Source of the DNA: Thalassococcus sp. S3
GTDB taxonomy: Bacteria > Pseudomonadota > Alphaproteobacteria > Rhodobacterales > Rhodobacteraceae
Direction: 5' to 3'
Assembly (NCBI RefSeq): GCF_004216475.1
Contig: NZ_CP022303.1
Coordinates: forward strand, 3,162,001 to 3,226,000
Length of the DNA stretch: 64,000 nucleotides
Shown: positions 1 through 8,067 of the stretch, in pieces
Numbering within the stretch: the stretch's first letter is position 1
Layout: every line of letters begins with the position of its first letter
Program-made: the position numbers and the translations under genes
Notes under the pieces: model-generated
What the model saw: only the letters and a program-made list of their open reading frames with translations
Told to the model about the DNA's origin: nothing
Database searches by the model: none

Positions 1-929
1 TTGATTACCTGCTGATCGAATCCACCGGCATCTCCGAGCCGCTGCCTGTCGCAACGACGTTCGACTTCCGGGATGAAGACGGCGAAAGCCTTTCGGATGT
101 CGCGCGTCTGGATACGATGGTCACGGTCGTTGACGCGGTGAACCTGCTGCAGGACTATTCCAGCCACGATTTCCTGCATGACCGCGGGCAAAGCATGGGC
201 GAGGAAGATGACCGAACCTTGGTTCACCTTCTGACCGACCAGATCGAATTCGCGGACGTAATCATCCTGAACAAGACAGCGGATGCCGGGCCAGAGCGCA
301 CGGATGCCGCGCGCAAGATCATCCGCAGCCTGAATGCCGACGCCCGGATCATCGAAACCAACCAGTCCGATGTTCCCGCGGACGAGATTCTCGACACCGG
401 TCTCTTCGACTTCGAGAAGGCACATGAACACCCGATGTGGGCCAAGGAACTCTATGGGTTTGCCGATCATGTGCCGGAAACCGAAGAATATGGCGTCACC
501 TCCTATGTCTACCGGGCGCGCCAACCCTTTGTTCCAGAAAAAATTCATGCGGTGCTGGTGGGCGATCTGCCCGGCGTGATACGGGCCAAGGGGCATTTCT
601 GGATCGCGACGCGCCCGGATTGGGTGGCGGAGTTTTCCTTGGCCGGGGCGTTGTCGAGCGTGAAGCCCCTCGGCACCTGGTGGGCCTCGGTGCCACAAGC
701 ACGGTGGCCAGAGCATGAAAGCGCCCGCGCCTATATCGACCAGCACTGGACGGACCCGTGGGGCGACAGGCGGCAGGAGATCGTTTTCATTGGTGCCGGT
801 ATCGACTGGCCTGCCCTCAAGACCAGCCTGGATGCGTGCCTTCTGCCCGCGGTCGCCGCAACGGGCCCGGACGCCCTGCCCGACCTGCCGGATCCCTTCC
901 CAACCTGGCGCCGTCAGACCGCAGCATAA
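1..929 (+). CDS. COG0523 family GTP-binding metallochaperone (5' end outside window)
   Basis: The reading frame is open from the first bases of the window, so the N-terminus with the Walker A motif lies outside it. Visible are a DYLLIESTGISEPLPVA stretch typical of the COG0523/CobW/YciC/ZigA G3E GTPases (residues that follow the Walker B Glu), the NKTAD guanine-specificity motif near base 290, and a CobW C-terminal domain in the second half. Members of this family that are tied to zinc are thought to deliver metal to client enzymes under zinc shortage. The AztD-like gene follows after 11 bases, so the two are probably co-transcribed. The zinc role is inferred from that neighbour and from the family. 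Confidence 0.88.
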   Translation, partial: DYLLIESTGISEPLPVATTFDFRDEDGESLSDVARLDTMVTVVDAVNLLQDYSSHDFLHDRGQSMGEEDDRTLVHLLTDQIEFADVIILNKTADAGPERTDAARKIIRSLNADARIIETNQSDVPADEILDTGLFDFEKAHEHPMWAKELYGFADHVPETEEYGVTSYVYRARQPFVPEKIHAVLVGDLPGVIRAKGHFWIATRPDWVAEFSLAGALSSVKPLGTWWASVPQARWPEHESARAYIDQHWTDPWGDRRQEIVFIGAGIDWPALKTSLDACLLPAVAATGPDALPDLPDPFPTWRRQTAA

Positions 930-940
930 GGAGACCAACC

Positions 941-2125
941 GTGAAACATGCTTTCTTCCTGACGACAGCCGTGGCTCTGACCCTGCCGGCATTCGCGGGG
1001 GCGCATGAGCTGCGCTACCGTCTGGTGGTCGCGGATTCAGAAGCCCCCCAGATCAGCGTGCTGGACGTCGGTGCGGACACTGATCCCATGACATTCGAGA
1101 TCGCATCCCCCGCCCGTGTCCATCTGGGGCCCGATGGGCGCCATGCCTGGGCGGTGCAAGGCGAGGCCGGCGTGGTGCAGGTGCTGGATACCGGTCTGAT
1201 CGAGGAAGATCATGGCGATCACTCCGCCTTGATCCTGGAAGCGCCCGCGCTTCTGCCCGGTTCCGCGACGGGAGAGCGGCCGGTTCATTTCAATATGGAT
1301 GATGACACCGTTGCGATCTTCTGGGACGGCAGCGGCACGGCAACGTTGCATGAAAATGCCACGGCTGCGTCTGGCGATCTCAGCGCGCATGCAACGATCG
1401 ACACCGGAAAACCACATCATGGCGTGGCCGTTCCGGTCGGCGACCACATGTTGATCACGCTCCCACCTGAAGGTGAGGGCCTGCCCGATGCGCTTGCCGT
1501 GGTCGGAGCGGACGGAGCGGAGATGTCGCGCGTCGATTGCCTCAACTTGCATGGTGAGGGCAAGGCCGGCGGCTTCATCGCATTCGGATGCCAGGATGGC
1601 GTCGCGATCTTTGATACGTCGCAAACCCCACCCACGGGCCGCTTTGTCGCCTATCCGGATGACGCGCCCGAAGGCGGAATGGTACGCCTCTTGCTCAGCC
1701 CGCGCGATACGCTGGCACTGGTCGGCAATTTCGGGACGGACCATCTGACAATTTTCGACCCGTCTGCGGAAAGCGGCGACTTTACCTTCGTCGCCTCCCC
1801 AGTGCCCGGCATGGCCTTCGCCCTGAACGACAGCGGCATGGAGGGCTTTTCCATTCTGTCGGATGGTCGGCTGGTGCATTTCTCCGCCCTTACGGGGCGT
1901 ATCCTGGGCGAAGCGACCGGCATTGTCGGTCCTTACGCGATGGAGCGTGGCGTGATCCGGCCCATGATGGATGTCACGGGTGACCGGGTCGCGATCTCAG
2001 ACCCCGCAGCGGGACAGGTCGTCCTTGTCGACACTGACACGCTGGAGGTTGTCGACAGGATCGACGTCGGCAACGCCCCGCGATCCCTGCTGATCCTCGC
2101 GGCTGAGGCTGAGCATATTCATTGA
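941..2125 (+). CDS. AztD-like periplasmic zinc metallochaperone (beta-propeller)
   Basis: I start this at the GTG at 941 because AAGGAGA lies just upstream (928-934) and the first residues form a clean signal peptide ending near AFAGA-HE; an earlier in-frame start would put it inside the upstream gene. The 394-residue product has repeated short beta-blade units (VLDVGA, VQVLDTG, TIFDPS, VVLVDTDTLEVVDRIDVG). It also has His/Asp clusters (DHGDHS near residue 92, RPVHF, KPHHGVAVPVG) seen in the AztD zinc chaperone of Paracoccus, plus a C-terminal HIH. AztD passes zinc to the AztC binding protein in the periplasm. The aztABC transporter genes are not in this window. AztD assignment is by remembered sequence pattern. 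Confidence 0.75.
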   Translation: MKHAFFLTTAVALTLPAFAGAHELRYRLVVADSEAPQISVLDVGADTDPMTFEIASPARVHLGPDGRHAWAVQGEAGVVQVLDTGLIEEDHGDHSALILEAPALLPGSATGERPVHFNMDDDTVAIFWDGSGTATLHENATAASGDLSAHATIDTGKPHHGVAVPVGDHMLITLPPEGEGLPDALAVVGADGAEMSRVDCLNLHGEGKAGGFIAFGCQDGVAIFDTSQTPPTGRFVAYPDDAPEGGMVRLLLSPRDTLALVGNFGTDHLTIFDPSAESGDFTFVASPVPGMAFALNDSGMEGFSILSDGRLVHFSALTGRILGEATGIVGPYAMERGVIRPMMDVTGDRVAISDPAAGQVVLVDTDTLEVVDRIDVGNAPRSLLILAAEAEHIH

Positions 2126-2847
2126 GATGCGGATGGGGAAGTTGTTGATCTGCGCTCTGACCTTCTCGCCGCCCTTTTCAACGCGTTCCAGATGGTCGTC
2201 CGGCGTCACGCCGCCGGCGCCTCCCTTCTCCATCTTTGCGCACATGCATCCCGGTTGAGAACATCCAAGGATCAATGGGATGACGGTCTATCCTGGGTCC
2301 TACACCCGGTCGCCTCTCTTTCCAGGCTCTGCACGATGGATAGAAGGCTGATTTATCCCGACGGCGGTCGTTCGGCTTGTACCATCCGGCTCGTGCAGAT
2401 CATCCGCATGTCTGGAGATTTCGCACCCCGCAATGTGCCGTAAGTCTTCCGTCCAAACTTTCAGAGCTCAGTCCCTGAGCGAGTGAGTATGAAGAGCGGG
2501 AAAAGATGTCTGAGCATTCCCTTCGGATCATGCCCCCTTCAGCGAAGTTGAGAGATGCCAACGTCACAGGGCGGCAACTGAAACCTGCCCGCTCATGATC
2601 GCCACTCCAGCGGCGCTTCGCGAGGTCCAAATTCTGTTGAAGCTATGTCATTGAAAGACAGCAAGCGCCAAAAGACGCAGTGCTCCAAGGTGCATCCCAA
2701 GACGTCGTTGACGGATAGACTTCCCGCAATCGGCAGATTTCCGCAGGCGAGTTGACCGAGAAGGATACACCAGCCTCTCCGGGATGGCACATGGATGCTC
2801 AAAATGATATGATATATCATAATTTTCAGCCTCCGGATGAGTTTAGA
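2126..2847 (+). other. Intergenic stretch, no supported gene
   Basis: About 720 bases separate the AztD-like gene from the metallophore-type operon. Open frames here are short, lack ribosome sites and show no recognisable domain. The stretch changes from GC-rich to AT-rich toward its right end, which marks the left border of the probable transferred segment. An AT-rich palindrome near 2801-2826 is listed separately. Confidence 0.5.
2801..2826. promoter_or_regulatory. AT-rich palindrome, candidate operator of the metallophore-type operon
   Basis: A perfect 12-base palindrome ATGATATATCAT at 2809-2820 sits in a wider, imperfect AAAAT...ATTTT frame. It lies 28 bases before the ATG at 2848 that I prefer as start of the nicotianamine-synthase-like gene. 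The AT-rich dyad form resembles Fur/Zur family operators in general, and the neighbouring genes point to zinc control, but the sequence does not match a Zur consensus that I could call with certainty. Confidence 0.35.
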
Positions 2848-3657
2848 ATGACAGCCTCTGCACACGCGGAAAAAATCATAAGCCAATATCAACAGATCAA
2901 AGCGATGTCTGAAATTTCAATTTCAGATGACACAATGGTTCAGTTTCATAGCTTTTTAAATTTACTTTCCAACGATCACAGCTCCGAATTCTCTGATACG
3001 GTGCTGCAACATCCAAGCATCCAGGATGCCAAGCCAGGCATTCAGATGTTGTTCAGTCATGCCTCCAGCATCTATGAACGATACTGGGCGCAAAGAATTC
3101 TTCAATCGGATAGCCCTTTGAGCGTCTTCGAAGATGATTATCCCTATTATGCGCATTACAAGCGTGCAACCTCGCTTGAAATCAATGCGGTCCAAGCGCT
3201 GGCACCGAGTGCTATCGGTAAGATCTTGATGGTAGGCTCCGGTGCATTGCCTGTGACCTCGCTTGCCTTGGCGAAAAATGGCTTTGCGACGGATAACCTC
3301 GATATTCACCAGGCAGACCTTGAGCTTGGGGCGAAAGTAAGCCAAAAACTGTATCCTGATCTTAGAATGAATTTCATTCACGGCGATATCGTCAACCAAA
3401 CAGATCTTGCCGAATACGACGTCATCTGGCTTGCCGCACTGGCGGGGGACGAGGCTTTAAAGACCAAGATCATTGATTACCTCTATCGCAGCATGGCCCC
3501 GGGATCTTTCCTGGTTTTACGCACTGCCTATAATCTACGGAAGCTGCTGTATCCCAGCATCGGCGAGAGCGATTTGAAGCAATTTTCGATGAAACTGAAA
3601 ATCCAAACCTACGCCGACAATTTTCATTCGATCTTGATAGCACAGAAAGCACCGTAA
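2848..3657 (+). CDS. Nicotianamine synthase / CntL-like aminobutanoyltransferase
   Basis: The 269-residue protein matches the nicotianamine synthase fold family. Enzymes of this family move the aminobutanoyl group of S-adenosylmethionine onto an acceptor amine; in bacterial CntL the acceptor is histidine. Visible are DDYPYY at 96-101, the SAM-site signature VGSGALPVTSLALA at 129-142, YDVIWLAALAG at 190-200, and an APG...LVLRTA...LLYP tail at 217-236. Start at 2848 gives the usual CntL length and has GGATGAG upstream; in-frame ATG 2791 and TTG 2752 lack good ribosome sites and would place a palindrome inside the gene. The exporter gene follows after three bases. No opine dehydrogenase is visible. 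Base composition is AT-richer than the flanks, suggesting transfer. Confidence 0.83.
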   Translation: MTASAHAEKIISQYQQIKAMSEISISDDTMVQFHSFLNLLSNDHSSEFSDTVLQHPSIQDAKPGIQMLFSHASSIYERYWAQRILQSDSPLSVFEDDYPYYAHYKRATSLEINAVQALAPSAIGKILMVGSGALPVTSLALAKNGFATDNLDIHQADLELGAKVSQKLYPDLRMNFIHGDIVNQTDLAEYDVIWLAALAGDEALKTKIIDYLYRSMAPGSFLVLRTAYNLRKLLYPSIGESDLKQFSMKLKIQTYADNFHSILIAQKAP

Positions 3658-3660
3658 TTC

Positions 3661-4938
3661 ATGGCAACGTTTTCAACGCTTTTCAAGCTCCGAGCTGAGT
3701 ATCGATGGATGCTGTTTGCCGCATTTTCATTCAACTTCGGCTTTTATATGCTAATCCCCTTCTTGGCGGGATTTCTGAAGGAGGATCTCTTACTTAGCGC
3801 AACCCTTATCGGTGTTGTTCTTGGCGTGCGCTCCTTTTGCCAGCAGGGATTGTTCATCGTCGGTGGCCTACTGGCGGATATATTCGGAAATAAGCGGCTG
3901 ATTGTCCTTGGATGTATTCTTCGGGCAACCGGCTTCTGGCTGTTCTTATTCTCGGAGTCCATGGTTCTCCTCTTTACAGCCGCGATCCTCACAGGCTTTG
4001 CTGGCGCTTTGTTTACGCCAGCCGCACAGTCCTATTTCGCCGCTCAAAAGGATATCAGCCGCGCGCAAATGTTCTCACTTGTTGGGGTCGCCCGCAACGG
4101 CGGGGAGCTTTTAGGGCCTGTATGCGGCGTGCTGCTGTTGAGTGTCAGCTTTGATGTACTTTGCCTGACAGCAGGCGCACCCTTTGCCATCTTTGCCGTG
4201 GTGTTCGGATTTTTACTATCCAACGGGAAGAAATCATCGCCCTCCCCAAAGGAGCAGCGCGAGGACAAGGTAAGCTCGACATCCAATATATGTGAGATGA
4301 TAGCGGGCGTTCTGACCAACACGCCCTTTATCAAGTTCTCTGTTCTGATGACGGGTTACTTCATGTTGATAAATCAGATTTCATTTGCAATTCCCATTCA
4401 TATCGTGAACCAGAATGGCGCGCAGCAGGATGTTGCATGGGTATTGACGTTATGTGCTCTTGTGTCGATATGCCTTCAACTGCCCGTCACTCAATATTGC
4501 GAAAAACGAAATACACCTCAATACTGGATCCGCGTCGGTCTGGCACTTATGGGTGGATCCTTTCTAGTCCTTGTTCCAGACTGGTCGAATAGTTCGCAAC
4601 TCCTGCATTACCTGTCTTTAAGCGCATTGGCGATCATATTCACGTTTGGAACGATGATGAGCTTTCCTTTCATCATGAGTCAGATATCGGAATTCGCTCA
4701 TGACAGATCTGTGGCAACACACTATGGATTTTTCTATATTTTCGGCGGGATTGGGCTTATATTTGGCAGCAGCGCAATTGGTGTCGCCTTCGACCTTTCT
4801 GAATTAAACGATAATCTTGCCTGGTATAGCCTAGCTATCATCGGGGTATTAACAGCATTTCTATTTGGCATTGTGATGCCTTCTCCTGAAAAGATCCAGG
4901 CCAATCAAACCAATGCCTCACCTAAACGTCAGGGATAA
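3661..4938 (+). CDS. MFS transporter, probable metallophore exporter
   Basis: A 425-residue major facilitator with about twelve hydrophobic segments and the loop 2-3 pattern GGLLADIFGNKRLIVLG near residues 62-78, typical of MFS drug/metabolite exporters. It begins three bases after the nicotianamine-synthase-like gene and is followed four bases later by the thioesterase-like gene, so the three form one operon. In staphylopine systems the MFS protein CntE exports the product; the same role here is inference from position. No substrate residues can be read. Composition is AT-rich like its neighbours. Confidence 0.8.
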   Translation: MATFSTLFKLRAEYRWMLFAAFSFNFGFYMLIPFLAGFLKEDLLLSATLIGVVLGVRSFCQQGLFIVGGLLADIFGNKRLIVLGCILRATGFWLFLFSESMVLLFTAAILTGFAGALFTPAAQSYFAAQKDISRAQMFSLVGVARNGGELLGPVCGVLLLSVSFDVLCLTAGAPFAIFAVVFGFLLSNGKKSSPSPKEQREDKVSSTSNICEMIAGVLTNTPFIKFSVLMTGYFMLINQISFAIPIHIVNQNGAQQDVAWVLTLCALVSICLQLPVTQYCEKRNTPQYWIRVGLALMGGSFLVLVPDWSNSSQLLHYLSLSALAIIFTFGTMMSFPFIMSQISEFAHDRSVATHYGFFYIFGGIGLIFGSSAIGVAFDLSELNDNLAWYSLAIIGVLTAFLFGIVMPSPEKIQANQTNASPKRQG

Positions 4939-4942
4939 TGTT

Positions 4943-5395
4943 ATGGTAGAGCTTACAACTGCGCAACAGCGTGCATACATGTCGGATTACTTGGAAAATG
5001 GCTGGCAAAATGAAAAGATGACGTTTGCCTCGGTCAGTCTTGAGCCGGGATATATAGATGGAAAGATAGACGTCGAGAAATACAGCATGATGGGCGACGG
5101 TAAGTTCCATTTCAGCGCTCAGAGTGCGATGATCTGGATCTCGCAGCTTGGGATCATTTACGGCTGTTGGGACAATCATCTTCCAAAGAAAGTGGGAGAG
5201 GTGTATATTCGAAATCTGGATATTACATTCAAGAGGGTCATCAACAAGACCGAGAAGGTTCGGTTTGAAGGCTTCTTTCCCAAGCATTGCAAAAAGAAGC
5301 TGTCCGACAATCTGGTGTATTACAAGGATGCGCGCATTCATGTGGAATCCGGCGCGTTCACGGGATCCGCGAGCTTCATGGTGCCCATTGCGTAG
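4943..5395 (+). CDS. FcoT-like hotdog-fold thioesterase domain protein
   Basis: A 150-residue soluble protein. The start at ATG 4943 has AGGG at 4931-4934 within the end of the exporter gene. The GDGKFHFSAQSAMIWISQLG stretch near residues 51-70 resembles the central helix region of FcoT (Rv0098), the fatty-acyl-CoA thioesterase of mycobacterial isonitrile lipopeptide clusters; the C-terminal half has beta-strand character (VYIRNLDITFKRV, ARIHVESGAFTGSASFMV). If right, it could release or edit an acyl group on the metallophore, or act on an acyl chain used to modify it. The family call is from pattern memory and could be a different hotdog family; the operon membership is clear. Confidence 0.55.
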   Translation: MVELTTAQQRAYMSDYLENGWQNEKMTFASVSLEPGYIDGKIDVEKYSMMGDGKFHFSAQSAMIWISQLGIIYGCWDNHLPKKVGEVYIRNLDITFKRVINKTEKVRFEGFFPKHCKKKLSDNLVYYKDARIHVESGAFTGSASFMVPIA

Positions 5396-5589
5396 CGCGA
5401 AGAGGGTCCCAATATGCAGCGCCTGATTACGGTCCTGCGCGCGCGTCTGTTGTTGCAACATCCAAGACATAGGGCAGAAACGTCAGAGTCTGCGCATCGG
5501 CGATGGGCAGACCGGAAGCAAGGCCCCAAGCGATTTGGACATCTTTCGTCACGAGGCGCCGAGGCGCTCGCCGACTGCATCAAACCGGG

Positions 5590-6258
5590 TTACGTTCGTG
5601 CAGCTCGAATACTGGCTTCCACTGCCTGACCCGGCACTGTGATATGCTCAGTAAGAAGCGCGACCGCCCCGTCTACATCCCTGGCATAGCAAGCCTCAAG
5701 AAGCGCGCGATGCTCCCGCGATGACCGAGGATTGAGCCCCAGATCGCCAATAGCGACCCTAAGATAGCGGTCCGACAAATTGTGCAGGTTTGCGATCTGG
5801 CGCAGCAAAAGCCGACGCGTTGACGCCTCATAGAGCGCTGCGTGAAACTGCGCGTTGAGACCGGCAAAGGCGTCATCGCGGCTGCGTTCTATTTCATCTT
5901 GTATACGCGATGCCACATCTATGGTGTCGTTTGAAAGCCTTGGAATGGCATGACGAATGGCCATGGTCTCAAGGGCCACACGAAGTTCGGTGATTTCGCG
6001 CAATTCGTCCGGGTCAATCGGCGCGACAACGGCACCTCGGTTTGGCTGGATTTTCACAAACCCCTCCGCGGCGAGGGTTCTAAGCGCCTCGCGCAGGGGC
6101 ATGCGGCTCGCATCCAGACGGCTGGCGAGATCCTCCTGACGCAATCGTGCATCCGGTCGGATCTCTCCCAAGATGATCTGGCGCCGCAAAACCGCGGCAA
6201 GCGCGTCGGATTGATCGCCGGAACGGCGTGTTTCGATTTTGTCTTCGCTGGCTTCCAT
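5590..6258 (-). CDS. GntR family transcriptional regulator, FCD subfamily
   Basis: The 222-residue protein has an N-terminal winged helix-turn-helix (about residues 18-80; LRQEDLASRLDASRMPLREALRTLAAEGFV) and an all-helical FCD ligand-binding domain (about 88-210; LREITELRVALETMA and HAALYEAS). Such repressors usually bind a short dyad in the divergent promoter and release it on binding a small acid. The gene is divergent from the aminotransferase gene. The 86-base gap between them holds two overlapping dyads, so it most likely controls that gene and itself. Confidence 0.9.
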   Translation of the reverse strand: MEASEDKIETRRSGDQSDALAAVLRRQIILGEIRPDARLRQEDLASRLDASRMPLREALRTLAAEGFVKIQPNRGAVVAPIDPDELREITELRVALETMAIRHAIPRLSNDTIDVASRIQDEIERSRDDAFAGLNAQFHAALYEASTRRLLLRQIANLHNLSDRYLRVAIGDLGLNPRSSREHRALLEACYARDVDGAVALLTEHITVPGQAVEASIRAART

Positions 6259-6309
6259 AGCGTCCCGTTGCTGATGAGCGTCTTGTCTAACGGATCTTCA
6301 CTATGTATG

Positions 6310-6334
6310 CAATTTATTAAATTGGATCCAATTT
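6310..6334. promoter_or_regulatory. Overlapping dyads in the GntR/aminotransferase divergent promoter
   Basis: Two perfect inverted repeats overlap: CAATTTA-T-TAAATTG at 6310-6324 and AAATTGGATCCAATTT at 6319-6334. The second ends one base before the GGAGAG ribosome site of the aminotransferase gene. Dyads with TTGG/CCAA half-sites are common for FCD-type GntR regulators. Binding here would block both the promoter and the translation start region. Confidence 0.7.
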
Positions 6335-6344
6335 GGAGAGATAC

Positions 6345-7516
6345 ATGACTGTGACGAGGCTGAAGGACATTCCGGGGATCGGGGTCGATAAGATGGGCAA
6401 TGTAGCCGATGCGGCAGCGTCTTCAGACATGTTGCGGCTTGAAAATCTGGACACTGACATCCCACCACCCCGCACCGCGATCGAGGCGACACTTGCATCC
6501 ATTGGGCGCGACGATGCCAACAGTTACCTGCCGTTTCTCGGCCTCGGCGTACTGCGACAGGCGGCCGCCGCGCGGGTGTCGGCCACGGCCGGGCATACCT
6601 ACGATCCAGATACCGAATGCATCATCTCGGCCGGGGGACTGTCGGGCATTCTGAACGTTCTGCTTGCCCTCCTCGAACCGGGAGACGAGGTCGTGATCAC
6701 CGATCCGGCCTATGCAGGGCTTATCAACCGCATCCGCCTTGCGGGCGGCGTGCCAAAGCTGGTGCCCTTGCGGATCGCGGGTGGTGGCTGGCGGCTCGAT
6801 CTCGACACGTTCGCGGACGCGGTGACGGATCGCACCCGCGCGATCCTGACCATGAGCCCGTCCATGCCAAGCGGCATCGTTCACGACCAGGCCGAATGGC
6901 ACGCCATCGCAGACGCGGCAGAGCGCATGGATGCATGGATGCATGGATCGTGCACGATGCCGCGATGGAGCGGATCCTTTTCACCGATCAGCCCGTTCTG
7001 CACCCCGCGACGTTGCCGGGCATGCGGGACCGCACGATCACCATCGGCTCGGTGTCCAAGGAATACCGTATGATCGGCTGGCGGGTCGGCTGGATCGTCG
7101 GCCCCCGCGCGATCATGGCCGACATCGGTCTGGTGAGCCTGACGAACGTGGTGTGCCAGGTGGGGATCGGGATGTCCGGCGCTGCGGCGGCCCTGACGGC
7201 AATCGACGATGGCGTGGCCGCCGCCAGGGCGACCTGGCGCACACGGCGCGATCTGATCTTGGATGAGCTTTCGGATCTGCCGGTGGTGCGCCCGGACGGC
7301 GGCTGGTCTCTTTTGATCGACACGGCCACGCTGGGCCTCTCACCCGATAAGGCGTCCAGGCTGGCGTTCAAGGACGGAGAGATTGCCGCCACGCCGATGA
7401 CCGGCTGGGGTTCTCCGGACAGGGCTGGCCGATACCTGCGATTTGTCTATGCCAACGAGCCGGTCGATCGGTTGCGAGGCATCCGGGAAAGGTTGCGTAA
7501 AGCCTGGTCGGTTTGA
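6345..7516 (+). pseudogene. PLP-dependent class I aminotransferase, frame broken by an 8-bp repeat
   Basis: Start ATG 6345 has GGAGAG at 6335-6340. The first frame gives the N-terminal part (ISAGGLSGILNVLLALLEPGDEVV... MSPSMPSG) and then runs off frame at 6925-6948, where GCATGGAT is present three times in tandem. The downstream part continues two frames away with SKEYRMIGWRVG, which holds the PLP-binding lysine, and ends at 7516. Removing one 8-base copy joins the two parts as AERMDAWIVHDAAMERILF and gives a normal aminotransferase of about 387 residues. So the gene is either an inactive allele, a phase-variable switch or an assembly error. Substrate is unknown; the divergent FCD regulator suggests an amino or keto acid. 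Confidence 0.85.
6925..6948 (+). repeat. Three tandem copies of GCATGGAT inside the aminotransferase gene
   Basis: The unit GCATGGAT occurs at 6925-6932, 6933-6940 and 6941-6948 without mismatch. Two copies keep the reading frame of the aminotransferase; three copies shift it by two bases. Confidence 0.95.
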
Positions 7517-8067
7517 CCAAAAGACCTTTCGCCCTGTCTTCAGCGATTGGACGATCACCGTTGAATGGCGGGTTCGGAAAACCTGTCACACCGCGCCTGC
7601 CGGGTCGAGAGTTGAACGACATGACCGACTTGGCCTGATGTCACGAACGGCTCATCCGATCATGACGCAGATGGTCGAGAGATCCCGCGCGCCGCGAGGC
7701 AAGGACGCGCTCCCGGTCTTTGGCTGAGATCGTTCGGAGGGGCACGACTGGCTTTCGCGAAGGGATGCTGGATATGTCCAAGCGTCGATATAAGGCGCGG
7801 CGAAACCCTTGCAGTGCGGACCGGTCGCTGACCCCGGAGACGCCGCACCCTCAAGCGAAGACCCTGATTTCGCCTGAATGAGATCAGTCCAGAGTGGACA
7901 TTCGTCTTTGCGTTCAAGTCCTTGAAGTCACAAATGTCACCGATGTGATGCCATCTTTCCCACGCCTCTTTGGCCAAGCTGCGCAATGGCACCCGATAAG
8001 GCCCGCCACGTTGTAAATACTCCACAAGAGATTACTGTCGCGTGACAGCAAAGAGAGGCATCGCAAA
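7517..8067 (+). other. Intergenic stretch, no supported gene
   Basis: About 550 bases between the aminotransferase pseudogene and the GNAT gene. I see only short overlapping open frames without ribosome sites or domains, and no clear terminator, RNA gene or mobile element end. Confidence 0.5.

Noticed and set aside
2126..2275. Minus-strand frame that enters the AztD-like gene end (KGGEKVRAQINNFPIRIS)
   Set aside because: It looks protein-like over about 30 residues but overlaps the AztD-like coding end, has no family that I know and no ribosome site.
2752..2847. Longer N-terminus of the nicotianamine-synthase-like protein (TTG 2752 or ATG 2791)
   Set aside because: No ribosome site, the added residues do not resemble the family, and the dyad at 2801-2826 would lie in coding sequence.
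6925..6948. Reading the triple 8-bp repeat as a CRISPR-like or VNTR array
   Set aside because: Only three contiguous copies without spacers; its meaning lies in the frame of the aminotransferase gene. No CRISPR array is seen anywhere in the window.
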